Shown here: positions 12,401 to 27,900 of the stretch, piece by piece
Layout: each line of letters opens with the position of its first letter
Position numbering within the stretch: position 1 is the stretch's first letter
Source of the DNA: Hymenopus coronatus
Lineage: Eukaryota > Arthropoda > Insecta > Mantodea > Hymenopodidae
Direction of reading: 5' to 3'
Length of the DNA: 64,000 nucleotides
Assembly (NCBI GenBank): GCA_030762935.1
Contig: CM060893.1
Coordinates: 14,204,897-14,268,896 of the forward strand
The notes under the pieces: model-generated
Database searches by the model: none
Told to the model about the DNA's origin: nothing
Seen by the model: only the letters and a program-made list of their open reading frames with translations
Program-made: the position numbers and the translations under genes

Positions 12401-15400
12401 AAAGTTGATTTGCATTGTTCACTAATATACTTGCTTCATTTTTAGATTAAGATTAGGAACTGAGCACTTTAGAGATCTAAGATATTACAGTTTACCGGAA
12501 TCATTTTAAGAGAATTTATCATTTCGTAAAATAAGCAGCTAGCAGAAAGCTATTTACCAGTTTCTGCTTACCATGGAAAATGTAGTATTCTGGGAAGAGC
12601 ATAGCAGAAGGCAGTGAGTTTGTTTTAAAGTGAATTAAATAGTTTTAATTTATACTTAGTAAGTTTACGTATGAAAAAAATCTGAAAATACTAATTGGAG
12701 CAACATTCCCCCAGACGATAGAACAAGAGAAGCCTATGATCTTCTGCGTAATCAATATCTAAATTAATATGGATAATTATCAGTTAGAAATTATGGTTTT
12801 CATTCAAAGATTAAGTTGCAAGAACATGTATATAGAACTGAACTGAAGCAAAACATTGAATCAAAAGATAAGTGCCTAATTATTCTTGAAACTTCAAAAA
12901 AATCAAAAGATAAGTGCCTAATTATTCTTGAAACTTCAAAAAAATCTGTATGACAATTGGTGTATCCAAAAAGTATCACTAAACGCAAAATTCATAAAGA
13001 AAATTAAGCAATAATTATGAATATAAATAAACAAAACTAACATCAAACCAATATAAAAAATCCAACTCTGTGCTGTTAATTATTTTCTTGGTCTCTCCTA
13101 AGCTAAAATTGAATCTTATTTTACAGTGCCATGCCACAGATGTTCAGTCATTGTGTGAGTTTTCCCCATGTCTAGTTTTTTTGGGGTCACTTCCTGTTCT
13201 AAGTAATTGTGCAAATTTAAAAAGTCCACCTAATTTTATTTTATATTTTTCATGCAAAATCCTCACATTATGCTTTCCATCTTGTCAAGGAAAAGTAAAC
13301 AAAAAAGCTCAGTAGTCTGACCCTAGCATTGTTGACATACAAACTGTGAGGAAGTAAACATTGTTGTAACAAACAAGTTTACAGAGTGAAAGATAGAGGA
13401 ATTCTTGTCAAGAGGAGTTCTTTAAACTATCAAATAATTGTTCCACTTACTAACAGTGAAGTTACAGAATAGCCCTGAGTGTCAGCTTCTACTTTATTGC
13501 CAATTGTACTGGACGGGTGCATTTCTTCCATTACAAACAATACCAATTGATGATGAAAGTGATGGCTTTCACAATATACTCTGAATTAATATAAAGTAAG
13601 TGATGCATTAGTGTTACAAATTGACTCAAGGCATTATTTACCTGTTATTGGTGACATCACTGTAATAAAGTCTCCTCCACAATTATTTGGAGTATGCATT
13701 CTCTCTAGATTAAGGCGTAGAAACATATTTTTTGTTATCGTGATATATGGTGGACTTTGTGACAGTGATGTGTTTTAACAATTGAAGGTTAGTTGAGTCG
13801 ATTTTGTAACACTATATCACTTACTTTTTATTTCAGAAAACATGTTTCAGAAGCCATGTGCTTCCATGGTCAATTCTTTTGGTCGTACATACCACCCTAC
13901 AACTTTCTACAAATTCCAGAGGATCTTCAAACGACATAACATCATTCTAGCTCCTAAAAAAAATTACTCTATAAAAAACATTTTAAATTCTTAATTAACA
14001 GATGATATCCCAAAAGAAAACAAACCAGGAATATATCAGTTCAGCTGTAATGACTGTGAAAAGATCTACATCGGCCAAACAAAAAGAAATATAAAAACAA
14101 GGGCAAAAGAACACCACAGAAATATTAAACTCAAACAAGAAGACAAATCTGCAGTAGCTTGCCATTTTTGGAAAGAGAAACACACCATAAATAGAAACCC
14201 AAAAATCCTCAAAAACATCACAAGGAAGACAGAATTAAAAGTTTGGGAAAACATATATATTTGAAAAAACAAGAACCGCGTTTTCAATTTTGAAATCCTG
14301 CCAGGCAATCTACTCATTCAGAGGTTCATCAAACCACCACCAGGGACAGAGACAACCACCACAGCAAGCAATACCGGCAGTCGACCAAAGGAATTGACAA
14401 TGGAAGCAGATGGCTTATGAAACATATTTACCGAAATAAAAAGTAAGTGATGTAGTGTTACAAAATCGACTCAACTAACCTTCAGATTTTTTGTTTTTTA
14501 TGCAATTACAGCAATGTGAAATGTTCATTTAGAAAAATAACATAGGAGAAGTAGGAAATGTTTGCAATGCTGTAAATTATTTTATTAACAATAGGATTCC
14601 AGATTTAGCCTCTTTTGATTTTTCAAAATATCCAATTGAATGGTTTCATAAGATATTCTATCTACATTAAGGTATAAAAATATAAATATTAATGACTCAG
14701 TTGTGGGTGACCTAATTTATGAATAAAGAAAACTATTCATATTATGCCTTAATTAAAACATTAATGGGAATGCACAGTGAAATAACTAATCAAATAGGAG
14801 TAAAAACATAGATTATACTTAAACTTCACTCTTGAAATAAAGTAACTTACGTTGGACATGTTTTGGTGGCTTTTGCCACCATTTTCAATGGAGATTCACT
14901 GATCAACTTGTGGTAGCGACCTGTGAGCCCAAGTTATTAAAATTAGTACAGAATCCAATTGGATTAACAGTTTGGGAAAATCTATTAATTTTAAAAAACA
15001 AAAACAAGGCCATAAATTTTGACATACCACAAACAAATGGACTCATCTCAAAATACAGGCCGCTACCACGAGTTCATCAGTGAATCTCCGTTCAAAATGG
15101 TGGCAACAGCCACCGAAACATGTCCGAAGTAAGTTACTTTATTTCAAGAGTGAAGTTTGAATGTAATCTATTTTTTACTCATATTTGAAACTATAGCTAT
15201 TCACCTGAAAATAATAATTATTGCTATTCTCATATCTTTGTGCTCACAAACATTCTGTACAATCAGAGCATTATTTTTGGCACTGTATAACTGGATCTAA
15301 GGTATCTTTTTGAAATGAAACCATCACAAAATAACTGCTAGGTTATTTTATTTACCTGCCTGAACTTGAGACATCTTTTTGGCCTTGTTTATTTCAATCA

Positions 15401-18400
15401 AATTATACAAATCCAATTTACACATAGAATTGTTGCAAACATCATATACCAGAGTTCACAGAACTCGTAGAAGGAAGTTTGTGATATGAAACATTATATG
15501 ACTCTAGCAAAAGAAGATGAATTAGGACCTAAATTTTCTCAAATCTACTTTTCAAAGTGCACTTGATCGATTTGTTTATGGTAGTCACCTATAGCTATGG
15601 CAGCCGTGTAAACACAAAGAGAATTTTCCAGAAACCTATTTATTCATATGAACTTCTCCCTGCATTAGTGTTGATATTATGAACGCCAAATTTCTCCATG
15701 CTTTGCAGCACTTGCCAAATGCTTATATTCTCATTAGTTAAAAATATTAGCTATGGCGTGACTAATTATGGGTAAATAACATTAGTGCTAAGTGGGCAAC
15801 ATGCAGCAAAGGTATTTGTAAATTCTTGCATAAGATTAATTGGAATACCTCGCCTTTCCCCTTCATTCCCCATAGACCTTAAGCTGGTGGACAAATAGTA
15901 GGTTATGGTTGAAATATCTGTAGAGGTGATCGTTTGCTGGGACCTGTATACATCATCTTGTTCCTCTCTGTAATTGCTGATCTTAAACATAATTAAATTG
16001 CAATCATGTGAAAGATTTTAAATAACTGATAGGTTCATGGATCACCAGTCAAACTATATGAGACAGTTTAATGTAAAACAATATTTTTTTCTGGTTATTT
16101 ATTCTAATATTGTTTACCTTTCCCTAATAGCTGCTTACATTCTGGATCATGTAACAATGCCTTGGTATGTGATTTTCTGTCCTTCTAACTCTCTAACATT
16201 TATTCTTCCTATTGGCTCAAGAAATAAACTGTAGAATGTTCGAGGGTCATCCAACAAGTAAGTCTCCCTATTTTATTTATCTGTGAAAAACAAATACACA
16301 GCAAGAATGATTTTCAAGGGAGGAGAAATTTCATTATGGCATGCTGGCAGCTCTGGCTTGCACTTTGGTAGTGATGAATATCTGTAATTCTTTGGGTTTA
16401 AATATTACTTAGTGCCTGCTCTTACTTCATACAGCTCTGTAAGTGGTAACATGGATGATTTATGAAATCAAATGGTAATTCAGAAAGTATTTTTGGGAAG
16501 GAAATATTCCAGTTACAAGGATTGATGAAAATCTGGAAAAAGCCTCAGGCGGGGAAGATGTTCCTGGCAGGATTTGTACTGCAGACCTCCTATTTATAAG
16601 TGTGTAGTTTAATGAAACTTTGGTTTGCAAAAGAGCTTCCCTCTAAGCAGCCTTTAACACTTAAGGTCATATTAGTGGCTTTGCCTTTGCAACAATTGCT
16701 CCTGGCAATGATGTTAACTTGTTTCAGTATTTTTTTTTTTCTACAAACATTAAATTCACAACTAAACACACACACAAGCATGCACCTACCTCTTACATAT
16801 TTCCAGAGTCTAGGAAGATGAGAAATAATCCTGGCTAAAGAAAAATTCCCATCATCCAGTGGGGATGGAAACCAGGACCTCATCAGACCACAGACACAGC
16901 CATTGTCAACATTGATGTGCTACATTTGGATGAAATTCTTTTTCAGTCAATAGTCCTGTGTTCATTATTATTAGTGAACAGTTGGAAGAAACAAGAGGAG
17001 TCTTGTGTTCGACAGTGACTGGAAGGGAAAAGAGGCTGTTTCATGTAGCAGTGATAATAAGAAAAATAAGGGAAAGAAGTGAAATGACAGAGAAAACTGG
17101 ATAAAATCACAATATGATTATAACAGCATTATAATCCATCCTGGAATTGAAATTTAACATTCATCCATCGGAAAAATTCCTCTCCAAGCAGCTGGAATGT
17201 TGCAAAATGGTGACAATTTGATTACTGTTGCTAAAAAGCAACAACATTTTCGTAGGGGGCAGGGGGCAGGTTTACTGATAGGAAATATTGTTATTATTGA
17301 TTTAGCTCCAGAGATTAGAAGGAAAGCATGGACAGAAGAAGAAAGTGCTCTAAAGTAAAATCGGTCACACACTCAACAGATAAAGTCATGACAGTGTTTT
17401 GGGACTATCAAGGGATTTTGCTGGTAAAAAGAAAAAAAAATGGAAATGGCGTGTTATTTATGGACGCTCTCTGTGGTTCTCAGCTTCCTATTCTAAATTG
17501 GGTATGAAAGACCGCTTAATTTTGCTCAGAGGCCTCTCTTTCAGGCTTGAGGTTCTTTTATGTGCTGTAAATCTTCAACACGGGACCAACAGCTTTACTT
17601 CCCTTCCGAAGGAAGCCATGCTAAGAATATTTACACCCGAAAAAATCCATTGTCCTCCGCCGGGTTTGAACCTGCAACCTTGGGTATATGAAGTTAGCAT
17701 GGTAACCATTACACCACGGAGGGCGACAGGGTTTTGCTGGTGCACTACTTGTCTCATAGTTACACAATGCTGACACTGTGACATCATTATGCAATGTTCT
17801 GCTACTGCAGCAATATTTACCCTCATCTAAAAGAATGCAAAAGGAACATTTTGTGACATCCCCCCTACAGATCTTGCCCCCCTATACCCAGGTTTCCCTT
17901 GCTTTACGCCATTTGTGCATCTAGTTTTCTTTTATTGGTTGCTGGACCCATAGCCGCTTACTGCTGTAGGAATAATGTGCTTAAAACAGTAGCTTGTCTT
18001 CATATTTGAGGAATCACAAGAAAATGCAAACACATGCATGAAGTTAGTAGTGGAAACACTGACTCATTTGTATATTAATGCTGCAACATTGTGAAATGTG
18101 AGAGAGGTTCTGAGGTTGACACTGAAAATGTTCTACTTCACAAAAAATGTAGATCTTGTCAAAACACACTATTTATGTACTCTACATTTTTGTTCTCGAC
18201 ATCGCTGTAACAGATTACTGTTAAAAAGCATACTCTTCTATCTACTTTATGATAATCAAGATAAACATTAGCAGAAATTGTCTTAATTAGTTGCTTCCTT
18301 ATATAGAAGGGAAATAAGGAAATGCACTAAATTAAAGTGGTAGTCAAATCTTTTAAAAGCTGGTTGCCATGTGGTTGAAATCCGCTTCTATGCAGTGCAG

Positions 18401-18902
18401 GAGTTTACAATTTCCTTCTGAGAAAAGTTTAAGTATTTTAAATTTGTAACAAATAACAAGGAATGTCTTAGAATTGGTAAATTCCACAAAAAAAAGCGTA
18501 CATGACATAAATTATGTGTTTTTACATGATCTGCATTTTTTGTTAGTAAGTTTTTGTATATCTCTTACAGTTTATTAGTGCAAAATTCAGCAAAATTCAT
18601 TCAGAATAAAGAGGTCTTTAGAGGCTATTCTCAGAAAATTCAAGATATAAATTTTATATGATATATAAATATTTTTAATGTGCAGTATTTTAATCAAAAT
18701 CATGAGAATTTTTGAGAAAATCAAAATTTTCGAAATTTTTTCCATGTAAAGAGTAGTTTGGGTTGGGGGGATTTTTCTCAAAATCTCTGTGTCGCATCTC
18801 TGGAAGATACTAAACTTTAATACCAAATTTGGTATTTTGCCAACTTTTCATTTTTGAGTTATCGCATTCAGAGACACACGCACATGTGTGCAGACCTTTT
18901 TC

Positions 18903-18938
<36 letters not shown>

Positions 18939-21900
18939 GGGGACCCTAAAGCATATATTTCCAGTGAAATCTTGGTATTAAATTTTTGGATGGAGCACAA
19001 TATCTTCTGTATACACTATATACATAGTGCGTGTAGAGAAAGTAAAAATCACACAAGAACTAGTTTTAAAAGAATGAATGTTTTCAATACCAATACAGTT
19101 TTGCATTCATTAAAATCAGTTCTTAAAGCAAATGATACCACGCTTCCTGAGGCACTTCAGAAACCTGGTTTTTATAATCTTCCACATATTTTAGCTTTAA
19201 TTTTTGGTAAGAAGTAGAAACCACAAATTGCTAAGTTAGATCTGTACAATGGAGGGTCCATGATGCTGACCTTTAGGGAGCTGTATGCAATAATTCATTA
19301 TCATTATGTAAAATTACGTTTCCTTTTGGGCATTTTTTTATGTACTTTTTAAAGCATTGTGGTAAACAGACATTTGTCTACAATCAGCAGTAATGGTACA
19401 TCTATCATCAAATAACATATGACCCATTTTAGAAGAAACACCAGCAACCTCTTCTTGCCAGCTCTGGAATTTGTCCTACTTTGTAGGGTTTGGTTTGAAA
19501 GACCTATTAAGCAAATTGACTTTTCATAGATCATATAAGATCATAAAAAATATCCAAGATTTTCAAGATTAATCACCAGTAACAATATTTCAAACAAATT
19601 TGAAGTGCCACCTTGGAATTTTTCCAGTTTGTTTTGCAACCAATCAGTATGTTTGTAGTTTTTGATTGGGAGTTAAGTAATGTGGAATCCATCGACAACA
19701 AAGTTTTCTCAGGTCTTACTGTATATGTAAAATGTTTTTGAATTTGATGCATACGTATGCCCAATATTACCCAAATAAATTAATATGATCTCTACTGATT
19801 TTCTTCAAGCATTGCTCAAACAGTGGCAATATTTTCGTCAGTAATGGCAGTTCTTAGGCATCCTTCACAAAATTTGTCACTAAGAAAAAACCGATCTCTC
19901 TTGAATTTGCTGTATGAATAATAAATTGTTGCTTTAGATGGGGCTTCTTTGTAAAATGCATTTCTAAGGTGGTCTTCACATTTTTGGGTGAAAACAAAAT
20001 CTTTAAATGATGATAAGTAAGCTATTAGAGTTAATTGAACAAACTACACAGCAATCAACTCTCAAAACATTAGAATAAGTGTAAACATATTTTATTTGTT
20101 TTTAGAAACTTGATTCATTTAGCAGGAGGCATGCGCACTTTGATTAGTTGCCCTCCGTGGTTTAATGGTTACCATTCTGGTTACCAACGAAAAGAACGTT
20201 TTGGTATTCAGGTTTAGTATCTTCCAAGGATGTGACACAAAGATTTTAAAAAAAATGCCCCCACCACAAACTACCCTTTGCATGGGAAAATTTACGAAAA
20301 TGTTGACGGTTTAGAATAAAATCCCATATATTAAAGATACCTACATCCTAAATAAAATGTGTATCTTGAATTTTCTGGGAATAGCTTCTGAAGACCTCTA
20401 GATAGTGGATGAATTTTGCAGAATTTTGCTTAACTACTGAACCATAAGAGATAGACATAAACTTACTTCACAAAAAATGTAGATCTCGTCAAAACACGCT
20501 ATTTATGTCCTCTACATTTTTGTTGCGGGGGTAACCGTTTCTCGGATATTCCTTATTGGTTTCAACAGTAAAGTACTTATACTTTTCTCAGACAGGAAAA
20601 GTCTGTTTTTCTTTTGTTCTGCTCCTGGCCAAACAAAGAAGCAATTTGCAATGACAATGATAGCTTTTAAAACATTTGACTATCTCTTAGTCTAATGCAT
20701 TTCCTTAGTTCCCTTCTACCTATAAGAACATTCTGCTAATGTTTTTCTCGATTAGCATTATGTAGAAAGAGGAATAGTCTGATGTAAGAAGTTTGTTTGT
20801 AGAGCAGCTAGAGAAAGTCATGTGAGCGTAACAGCAGAATTTGTTCTAATTAGAATGCTTACAATCCTTCTGGGTGAAATGAAACACACAAAATCTGCCG
20901 CATATCTTGGTGATAATCTTTTCCATTTTCCCATGCTTTGCCGTACCCATGAAGTTTGAAACTTACTTTTTCCCACATGCTGTTGAGAAAATATGCATCA
21001 CAAATGGAATACCTCAATTCTCAATATTAATATTTTAGTAAAACGCTCCAAAAGCAGCCATATTAATATTTTGGAAAAAAGCTTCATCGAAATACAAGGT
21101 TGAAGCTTTTTTAATAGGATGAATACAGTAAATGTGAATTGTATAGAAGAATCCTGAAAGGAAATTAAAACAATTGAAAAGTTCTTACAATTGTGAACCT
21201 CACATCAAGTTTTGCTTCACTAGCAAGCACTGTGTAAATGTGAGTTAAATATTTAATAATACTTGACAATTGCAAGCTTCCTACACTTCATTTATATGAG
21301 TGCAAGTAATTTGAATTTCAATTGCATATTTGTCATCCATTAGTTCCACTGTCTCCTTGTATTAGGAAATGAGCACTTTATGATGTGAACACCTTTAGCC
21401 AATCAGGATAAAGTGGATATGGAGTGATGCAGTTTGGTAATAACCTTAAAATAAACAGGATTTAGTGTTGTTTTTTGTTCTTTCCTGAACTCAAGGAGGA
21501 GTACCTTAGAGGTCAACAATTTAAAATTAAAAATAACTGGTGTTATGATACCTTAAATGAGAAAAAAATAGCTTAAGAATTAGAGAATATTGCTGAATTT
21601 GTTCTAAAACAGTTTATATATTTTTCTCTCAATTGGGAAAGTTACTTATTGGATAACCCTGAATGTAAGATAGTTGCAGTAAAGTAGCTGATATTTAGTT
21701 GAGACTTGCATGAGATGCATGTAATGTGAAGGTTATGTAAGGATCTCCTTGACGAATGCAGTTGGTTTCTTTGGGGACAGTGTCTTGCTAAATTTGCTGC
21801 CAAGGAGACATTGAACCGTCATGTCAGGACACACACAGGCGTGAAGCCGCACAGTTGCCAGTACTGCGGGAAGAGTTTCATACAGGCTTCTCAACTTCGT

Positions 21901-24900
21901 GCCCACATATTCCATCATACAGGTAACATACCTATTGGATAATTTGATTCTTTTGGAAACTTAAGTGAGGTTAGCTTTGTACTGACATTGAAAGAGAAAT
22001 ATTACCTCCCTAACATTTATCTATAGTTACATAAGGAATATTGTATTTCATCCATAAATTCAGTTCCTGGATTTTACAGTGTTAAATATAATGAAGAAAA
22101 GAAAGAAAGAAAAAAAAGGAAGTACATATGCTTTTACAGAGCACATTAAGTATAATGCAGTGGCGTACAAGCCTCTAAAGCAAATGATGTGATTATATGT
22201 CTATTCTGCTGTTTTTGTAACCCATATTTTTAGCACTAGAGCTTTAATTTTTTTTTTTCTCTGTAGTATATAAACGTATGTATACATGTATATCCCTTGA
22301 CAAGTTCTATGCTCATTTTTTTTCCCCTGTAGTATATAAACGTATGTATACATGTATATCCCTTGACAAGTTCTATGCTCAGTGGCTTCCTGGCCTAAAC
22401 GAACCCATAGAATGCTTTCTAATCTAATCTACTAGAAGTACATGTTTCAAGGTCTCGTTAGTCACCCCTGTTCCAAAACTACGAAAAGGTCTCTGTAAAG
22501 CTTAGCTGAAAAATGAAAATTCAAATCAATAGCCAACTTAGAATTTTAAGCTTAATATGTTGCAAGAATTGGTGCACAACAATTTTAGTAAATTACCCCT
22601 ACCCTAAACTATTTGCAGGAAGAATTTTTGTTATTTTTTCAAAAGTGGCTATGAATGATTTTGATCAATACACTACGTTAAGATATTTGCATGTCTATTA
22701 AAATGCATATCTTGAATTTTTTGGCAGATACCCTGAAAAGTGTTTCTCACTCTGAATGCAGTTAACTAGTGAACAGTTCACAATATGTGAACTGGTGGTA
22801 AACAGAAACTTGCTACAGAAAATGAAATACATTTTTAGTGGCATGAATCATTTCTGAGATATTCATTGTTATTGGTTTAAATTTTCCTATACTTAATGAT
22901 ACATTTTTTTAAGTGCTAAGGCACCATTCTTTTATTTCTAGTGATGTCATATAAAGAGTATCAAATTTAAAAGCTACCAATCAATTTCAAATGTACTGTT
23001 TGAGAATTTGACAGTCACTTCTGCTTCCTTTGTTCATCTTGTCCCAATAACAAAATGTGTAATAAATAATTTTTACAAACATTTGTTATGATGAAATGAA
23101 GTATATAGAAAAAAAAAGCTTTTATGACAATAGTATGTAGAAGAGACATAAAAAAGGATAGAGAAAATCATGAATGTAACTTATCAGATTTCTTTTTATA
23201 CTCAAATGATGTTATGTTATTGCAGGTGAAAATGGATATACTTGCCAGCATTGTGGGAAAGCATTCAACCGCAGAACACGACTTTTGATGCATGTGAAAT
23301 ATATCCATGAGGGAGCAAAGCCTTATGAGTGTGACCAGTGTCCTAAAACCTTTGTGCGTAAGGAAGATCTGGCTAGACACAACATTCTCCACACTGGCAT
23401 CAAAGGTAAATCTGAAGGTTTGCAGTATAGTTTTGATTATTATCTGTGTGCAGTTCGTTCAATTTGTGGAATACCTATTCATGGTTTAAGGGCCGTACAC
23501 AATGAAAATTAAGTATTAATATAATAATGTAAAACTTTATCTTAAACTTAATGCAATATTTTGACATTCACAAGGATAAATAGGAACACATATAAGAGCT
23601 AATTGTAGAAAAGTGTAAAATAGCTTAGCTAATATGGTAGTCTGCAAAGCGACCACTAACATACACATGACAAAAGAGGTATAAACACGTATTAAATTAA
23701 TAATCATACCAGCATGTTGTCACAGTAGCTCAATGGTTACAGCAATTGAAAGTTGAATGGGAGAACCCTGTTAAAATCCTGGCTGTAGCATTGAATTATT
23801 CAGCTGGTTCTAACAGTAAAAACATACCCTTGGTAAGGCGCTAATATGAGGGCCACTATTTATATTTTGAGCCTTGGCTTGTGTACCCATAATTCACATG
23901 GTACATGCAAAATAACCAGCTTTCATGCAATCTGTATCAAACTTCATACTGCGATTAACATTTGTCCAGACAAACGTGTGACTGTGATTTCTAGCCTGGC
24001 ACAGACCAGAGATTTTAAGTGTTTATAGTAGGTAGAGAAGTTAATACATGCTATCCAAAAATTCAACCAAGATTTCACAGGAAATAAATTTTTAAGGACC
24101 CCTGAATAAAAAAAATAAGAGTGCGTGTCTATGAATAGCATAAATCAAAACCAAAGTATAAATACTAAAATGTGTGTTTAGGTCCAGTACTGTCCAAAGA
24201 AGTACATGAAGAGTTTGAAGAAAATCCCTGTATTCAACTACCCTTTACATGAAACATTTTTTGAAATTTTTTATTTTCTGAAAAATGGCTCTAATGAATC
24301 TGATTAAAACATCATATATTAAAGATATTTTCAGACAAATAAATTATCTATCTTGAAATTCCTGGGAATAGTCTCAGAAGCCGTCTTCATTTAGGACGAT
24401 TTTTGTTTAGGTGGTAACTGTAAGAAGCAGATAAAATATTACTGCGCTAAATGTAGATCTCGTTAAAACACAGTTTAGGTCTGAAGCAGTAATCATATCT
24501 CGGGGTATTAAATTATCTCAGGGCGCAGTACTGGGCTTAATGGGCTCTGTAGATCCAGGCTGTTAATGTAGGGCAGTAATTATTCAAATAATCCATTACT
24601 TGAGTTCACTTTATAGAATTGTGATTTATTCTTGATCAACTTTTATAGATAATACATGAAATTGCAATCACTCAGTGCAATTCAGTGCTTTACTTGAACG
24701 CGAAAATGCTGTACAGTTAATCCTTGATTAATTCTGATGGAAAATCTATTTAATTCCTCGGAACAAAATCTATTATCACCCTCCAATACACTGAGCGGAA
24801 GTTAATCAGCAACCTGCTGCAAATATTTACGCATTTCTGACTCAATGCTGAAATTTAACTGCATGCATAGTAGTATCAGCGAATTCAGTCAACTACTAAC

Positions 24901-27900
24901 AGTCTCCGAGTGCCCCCTCCTTGCTTGTGAGCAGCCTCTTATAATTACTGGCTTCACAACCAAGAAAATTAACATGTTACCATGATACTTGTTTACAAAC
25001 AAACAAAATTGCAGAGAGAAATCAAAATACTTATACATAAAGAAAGCACAATATTGCACCCAGTGATTTCAACCTCACTATGCAACAAGAAAAACATCTG
25101 AACATGAAATGCACAAAATGGAATCAAATTTACAAAATGCTGGCAACAGGGAGTTAGGATATAAATATTGCCTCAGGTAAAATACATATTTTTTTTTTTG
25201 TTATTGGTATAAGTTTTCCAATACTTTCACTCATCTCGAATGGAAAGCCTTAATCATGTTTTCAATGCTGGTCATGCAAAGAGAACAGAATTTCAGTACC
25301 ATCATATTATGACCAGCTGTTAAAAGATTTAACTATCACTTTAGCTTGGTGTTTTCCTGTATTTCCCTTTTACCTAAGATCATTTTTGATAATGTTTATC
25401 TTGATTGTCCCAAAATCTGCTATGCATTCAGAGTAGCAGGTAAAGTGTGTACCACAAGCGTATTAAAATCTATGTATTTTGGATATGTTCACTCCACTTT
25501 AACCTATGGTATTCCAGTATGGGGCATGTCCACAGATCTATATGCTACCATTAAATTACAAAAGAAAATATTAAAAATAATAAAGCAAGTTCCTGTGAAA
25601 ACACTGAGCAAATCAGTATTTAAGGGATTAAATATCTTACCTCTCCCTTCTATATATATACTTAAAACATTATGCTTCATTCACAAAAACAGGAACCTCT
25701 TTAAAACAAATAATATGTATCACGCACACAATACTAGACCTTTGAACCATATACATACCAGATTCTGCCGTACAAATAAGTCGCAGTAGCATTTCCCACT
25801 GTGGAACCAATCTACAATATATTACCCGGACATTATAAAAAACTGATTTACAGCAAATTTAAACATTCAATAACTAAAGCTCTAAATACTTATACATACT
25901 ACTGTAAATATGTATACTGACGAAGCCATGATTTATGTATAAATCGAAAGGTGAATAAAGATTATTATTATTATTAGAATGAACTTAATAGAAGAATAAT
26001 CTTTGATAAGAATAGTTTGTTGCAGAACAAGTAGAGAAAGTCTTGTGGATGTTACACATTTATTTTTTTTTAAGTGAATAACCCAGATAATTGGGAAAAT
26101 ACTGTTGTGGAATAAACTCACTGAAATTTGTAAACAAAGTTAATGCATTGTGTTTCAGCACACAAATGCCCAATATGCGAGAAAACTTTTGCCATGAAGT
26201 CATCTTTGAAGATACATCTTCTGACACATACTAAGGTGAGTAGCGTAACTGTTGTTTTCATTGGGGAAATAAGATTTAAAGCTAGTTCACAACAGAGAAT
26301 GGTAACCAAAACAAGAACGACAAAGTTAAAATACATGTATTTTAATGAGAGCATTCACATTTAATGGGAAGTCTTCCCAGGCACAACATATTAAATGCAT
26401 ATTGTGCATATTAGACTCTTTGCTCAAGAGATTATTCTAGGTGGCTGTGACTGAAACAGCTGATATAGTTCACTTGAGTTGTAGTTCTTTTTTGATTATG
26501 ATGGTTGACCCACATTTTGCTGGCTGAATTGCAGGTAGATGAAAAAATATCATTGGTCAGTTATACTGTATCTATCCAAATACAAAATTACCTAAAATAC
26601 AAGACGACCCTCACATTTTTCGGAACTTAATTTTAGAATTTAGCACATCATCTTATAAAAAGAAGACGATTTAATGTTTAAATGAAATTTAAAGTTTTAC
26701 CATATTTTTTTTTTTTTTAAAAAAGGGGGATATTTAAGGTGATTTATATCACTTACTTCCTTTTTTTGAAATTTGTGTGAAAGGAAAGAGGGGAGAATGG
26801 AAATGATGTATTGGTATATGTGTGATCAGAGAAGGTACCAGAGGCATCCTGATTGAAAAATGGCAATATTTAGTCAACATACATAACCTACTGTTGTAAA
26901 AAGTTGCACCTAAATTAATAATTTGAATTTGCACCGAAATTCTCAATTTTGAGCAAGAGAGTGAAGAAGGGAGTACAAAACATACAGTATGTATGTGATG
27001 GTAAAATGTGATAGTGGCAGCTTAGCTATAACAACAACGCTGGATATGATTTTCTATTTAGATAGCATACTTAATATTGCGGCATACTGTGTGTATGTGT
27101 GTGTACACGTCAGATCACAAGTCCTCAGAGTGACGTATCTGGTTGACGTTACAGTCTGCCACTGATACACTTGTCGCCCTTGGCTACTCAGGAAATTTGG
27201 TTCGGAGTCAATGGTAGAGCATGTTTTTCGACTCACCCAGTGGGGAACCAAATGGGAATACACATTAAATACACTCAAAATAACACATAACACAGAACTG
27301 CTACTTATAGTACTTTATTTAGTTGAAAATAGGGTTCATCGTCATGTAACATACTTATCGGTACAAGCACTGAGCTTACAATATTTCTAAAGTTCGAACT
27401 TATGTTATTACTGCGCGATGCTAGCACATTCACTCTTATAAATGTAAAAAGAAGCTAGTAACAGTGAAGTAATAACACAAATATTAATATAAAAATAATA
27501 GTTATTTTTGGAATCCTTGCTTTTGACTAGTTTTGCAATGAATTCATTGCATTATCAACATAAATTTCCTTATGGTCTCAGTTAAATAAACAACATCAAA
27601 ACTGAGACCATAAGGAAATTTATGTTGATAAATGATGAATGATTATAGTCCAAAGCAAGGATTCCAAAAGATAAGTGAAGATTTGTTGCAACTATTATTT
27701 TAATATTAACATTCACTCTTTCACACTTGCATATCCAACCGGAGTCTTAGCACGTCACCTCTCAAGTCTCCTCTGTCCTCATACCTTCTGTCCAGGTAGC
27801 AAAACATACACCGCTTTCCTGAATGCTTAAAATATTACAATGCAATTTCGGGGTAGGGGAGATCCACTAGTCGATGTTGGAAACACTTTCCCTTAGCTTA

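Noticed and set aside
17399..17773. 124-codon plus-strand frame
   Set aside because: Runs across the junction of a mariner relic and a SINE in reverse orientation; chance.
19071..19217. 109-codon frame containing [16 protein letters not shown]
   Set aside because: Half of it is repeat A in reverse and the rest has no recognisable motif.
23307..23489. Alternative frame inside the exon for fingers 9 and 10
   Set aside because: Out of frame with the finger ligands; shadow of the real coding frame.
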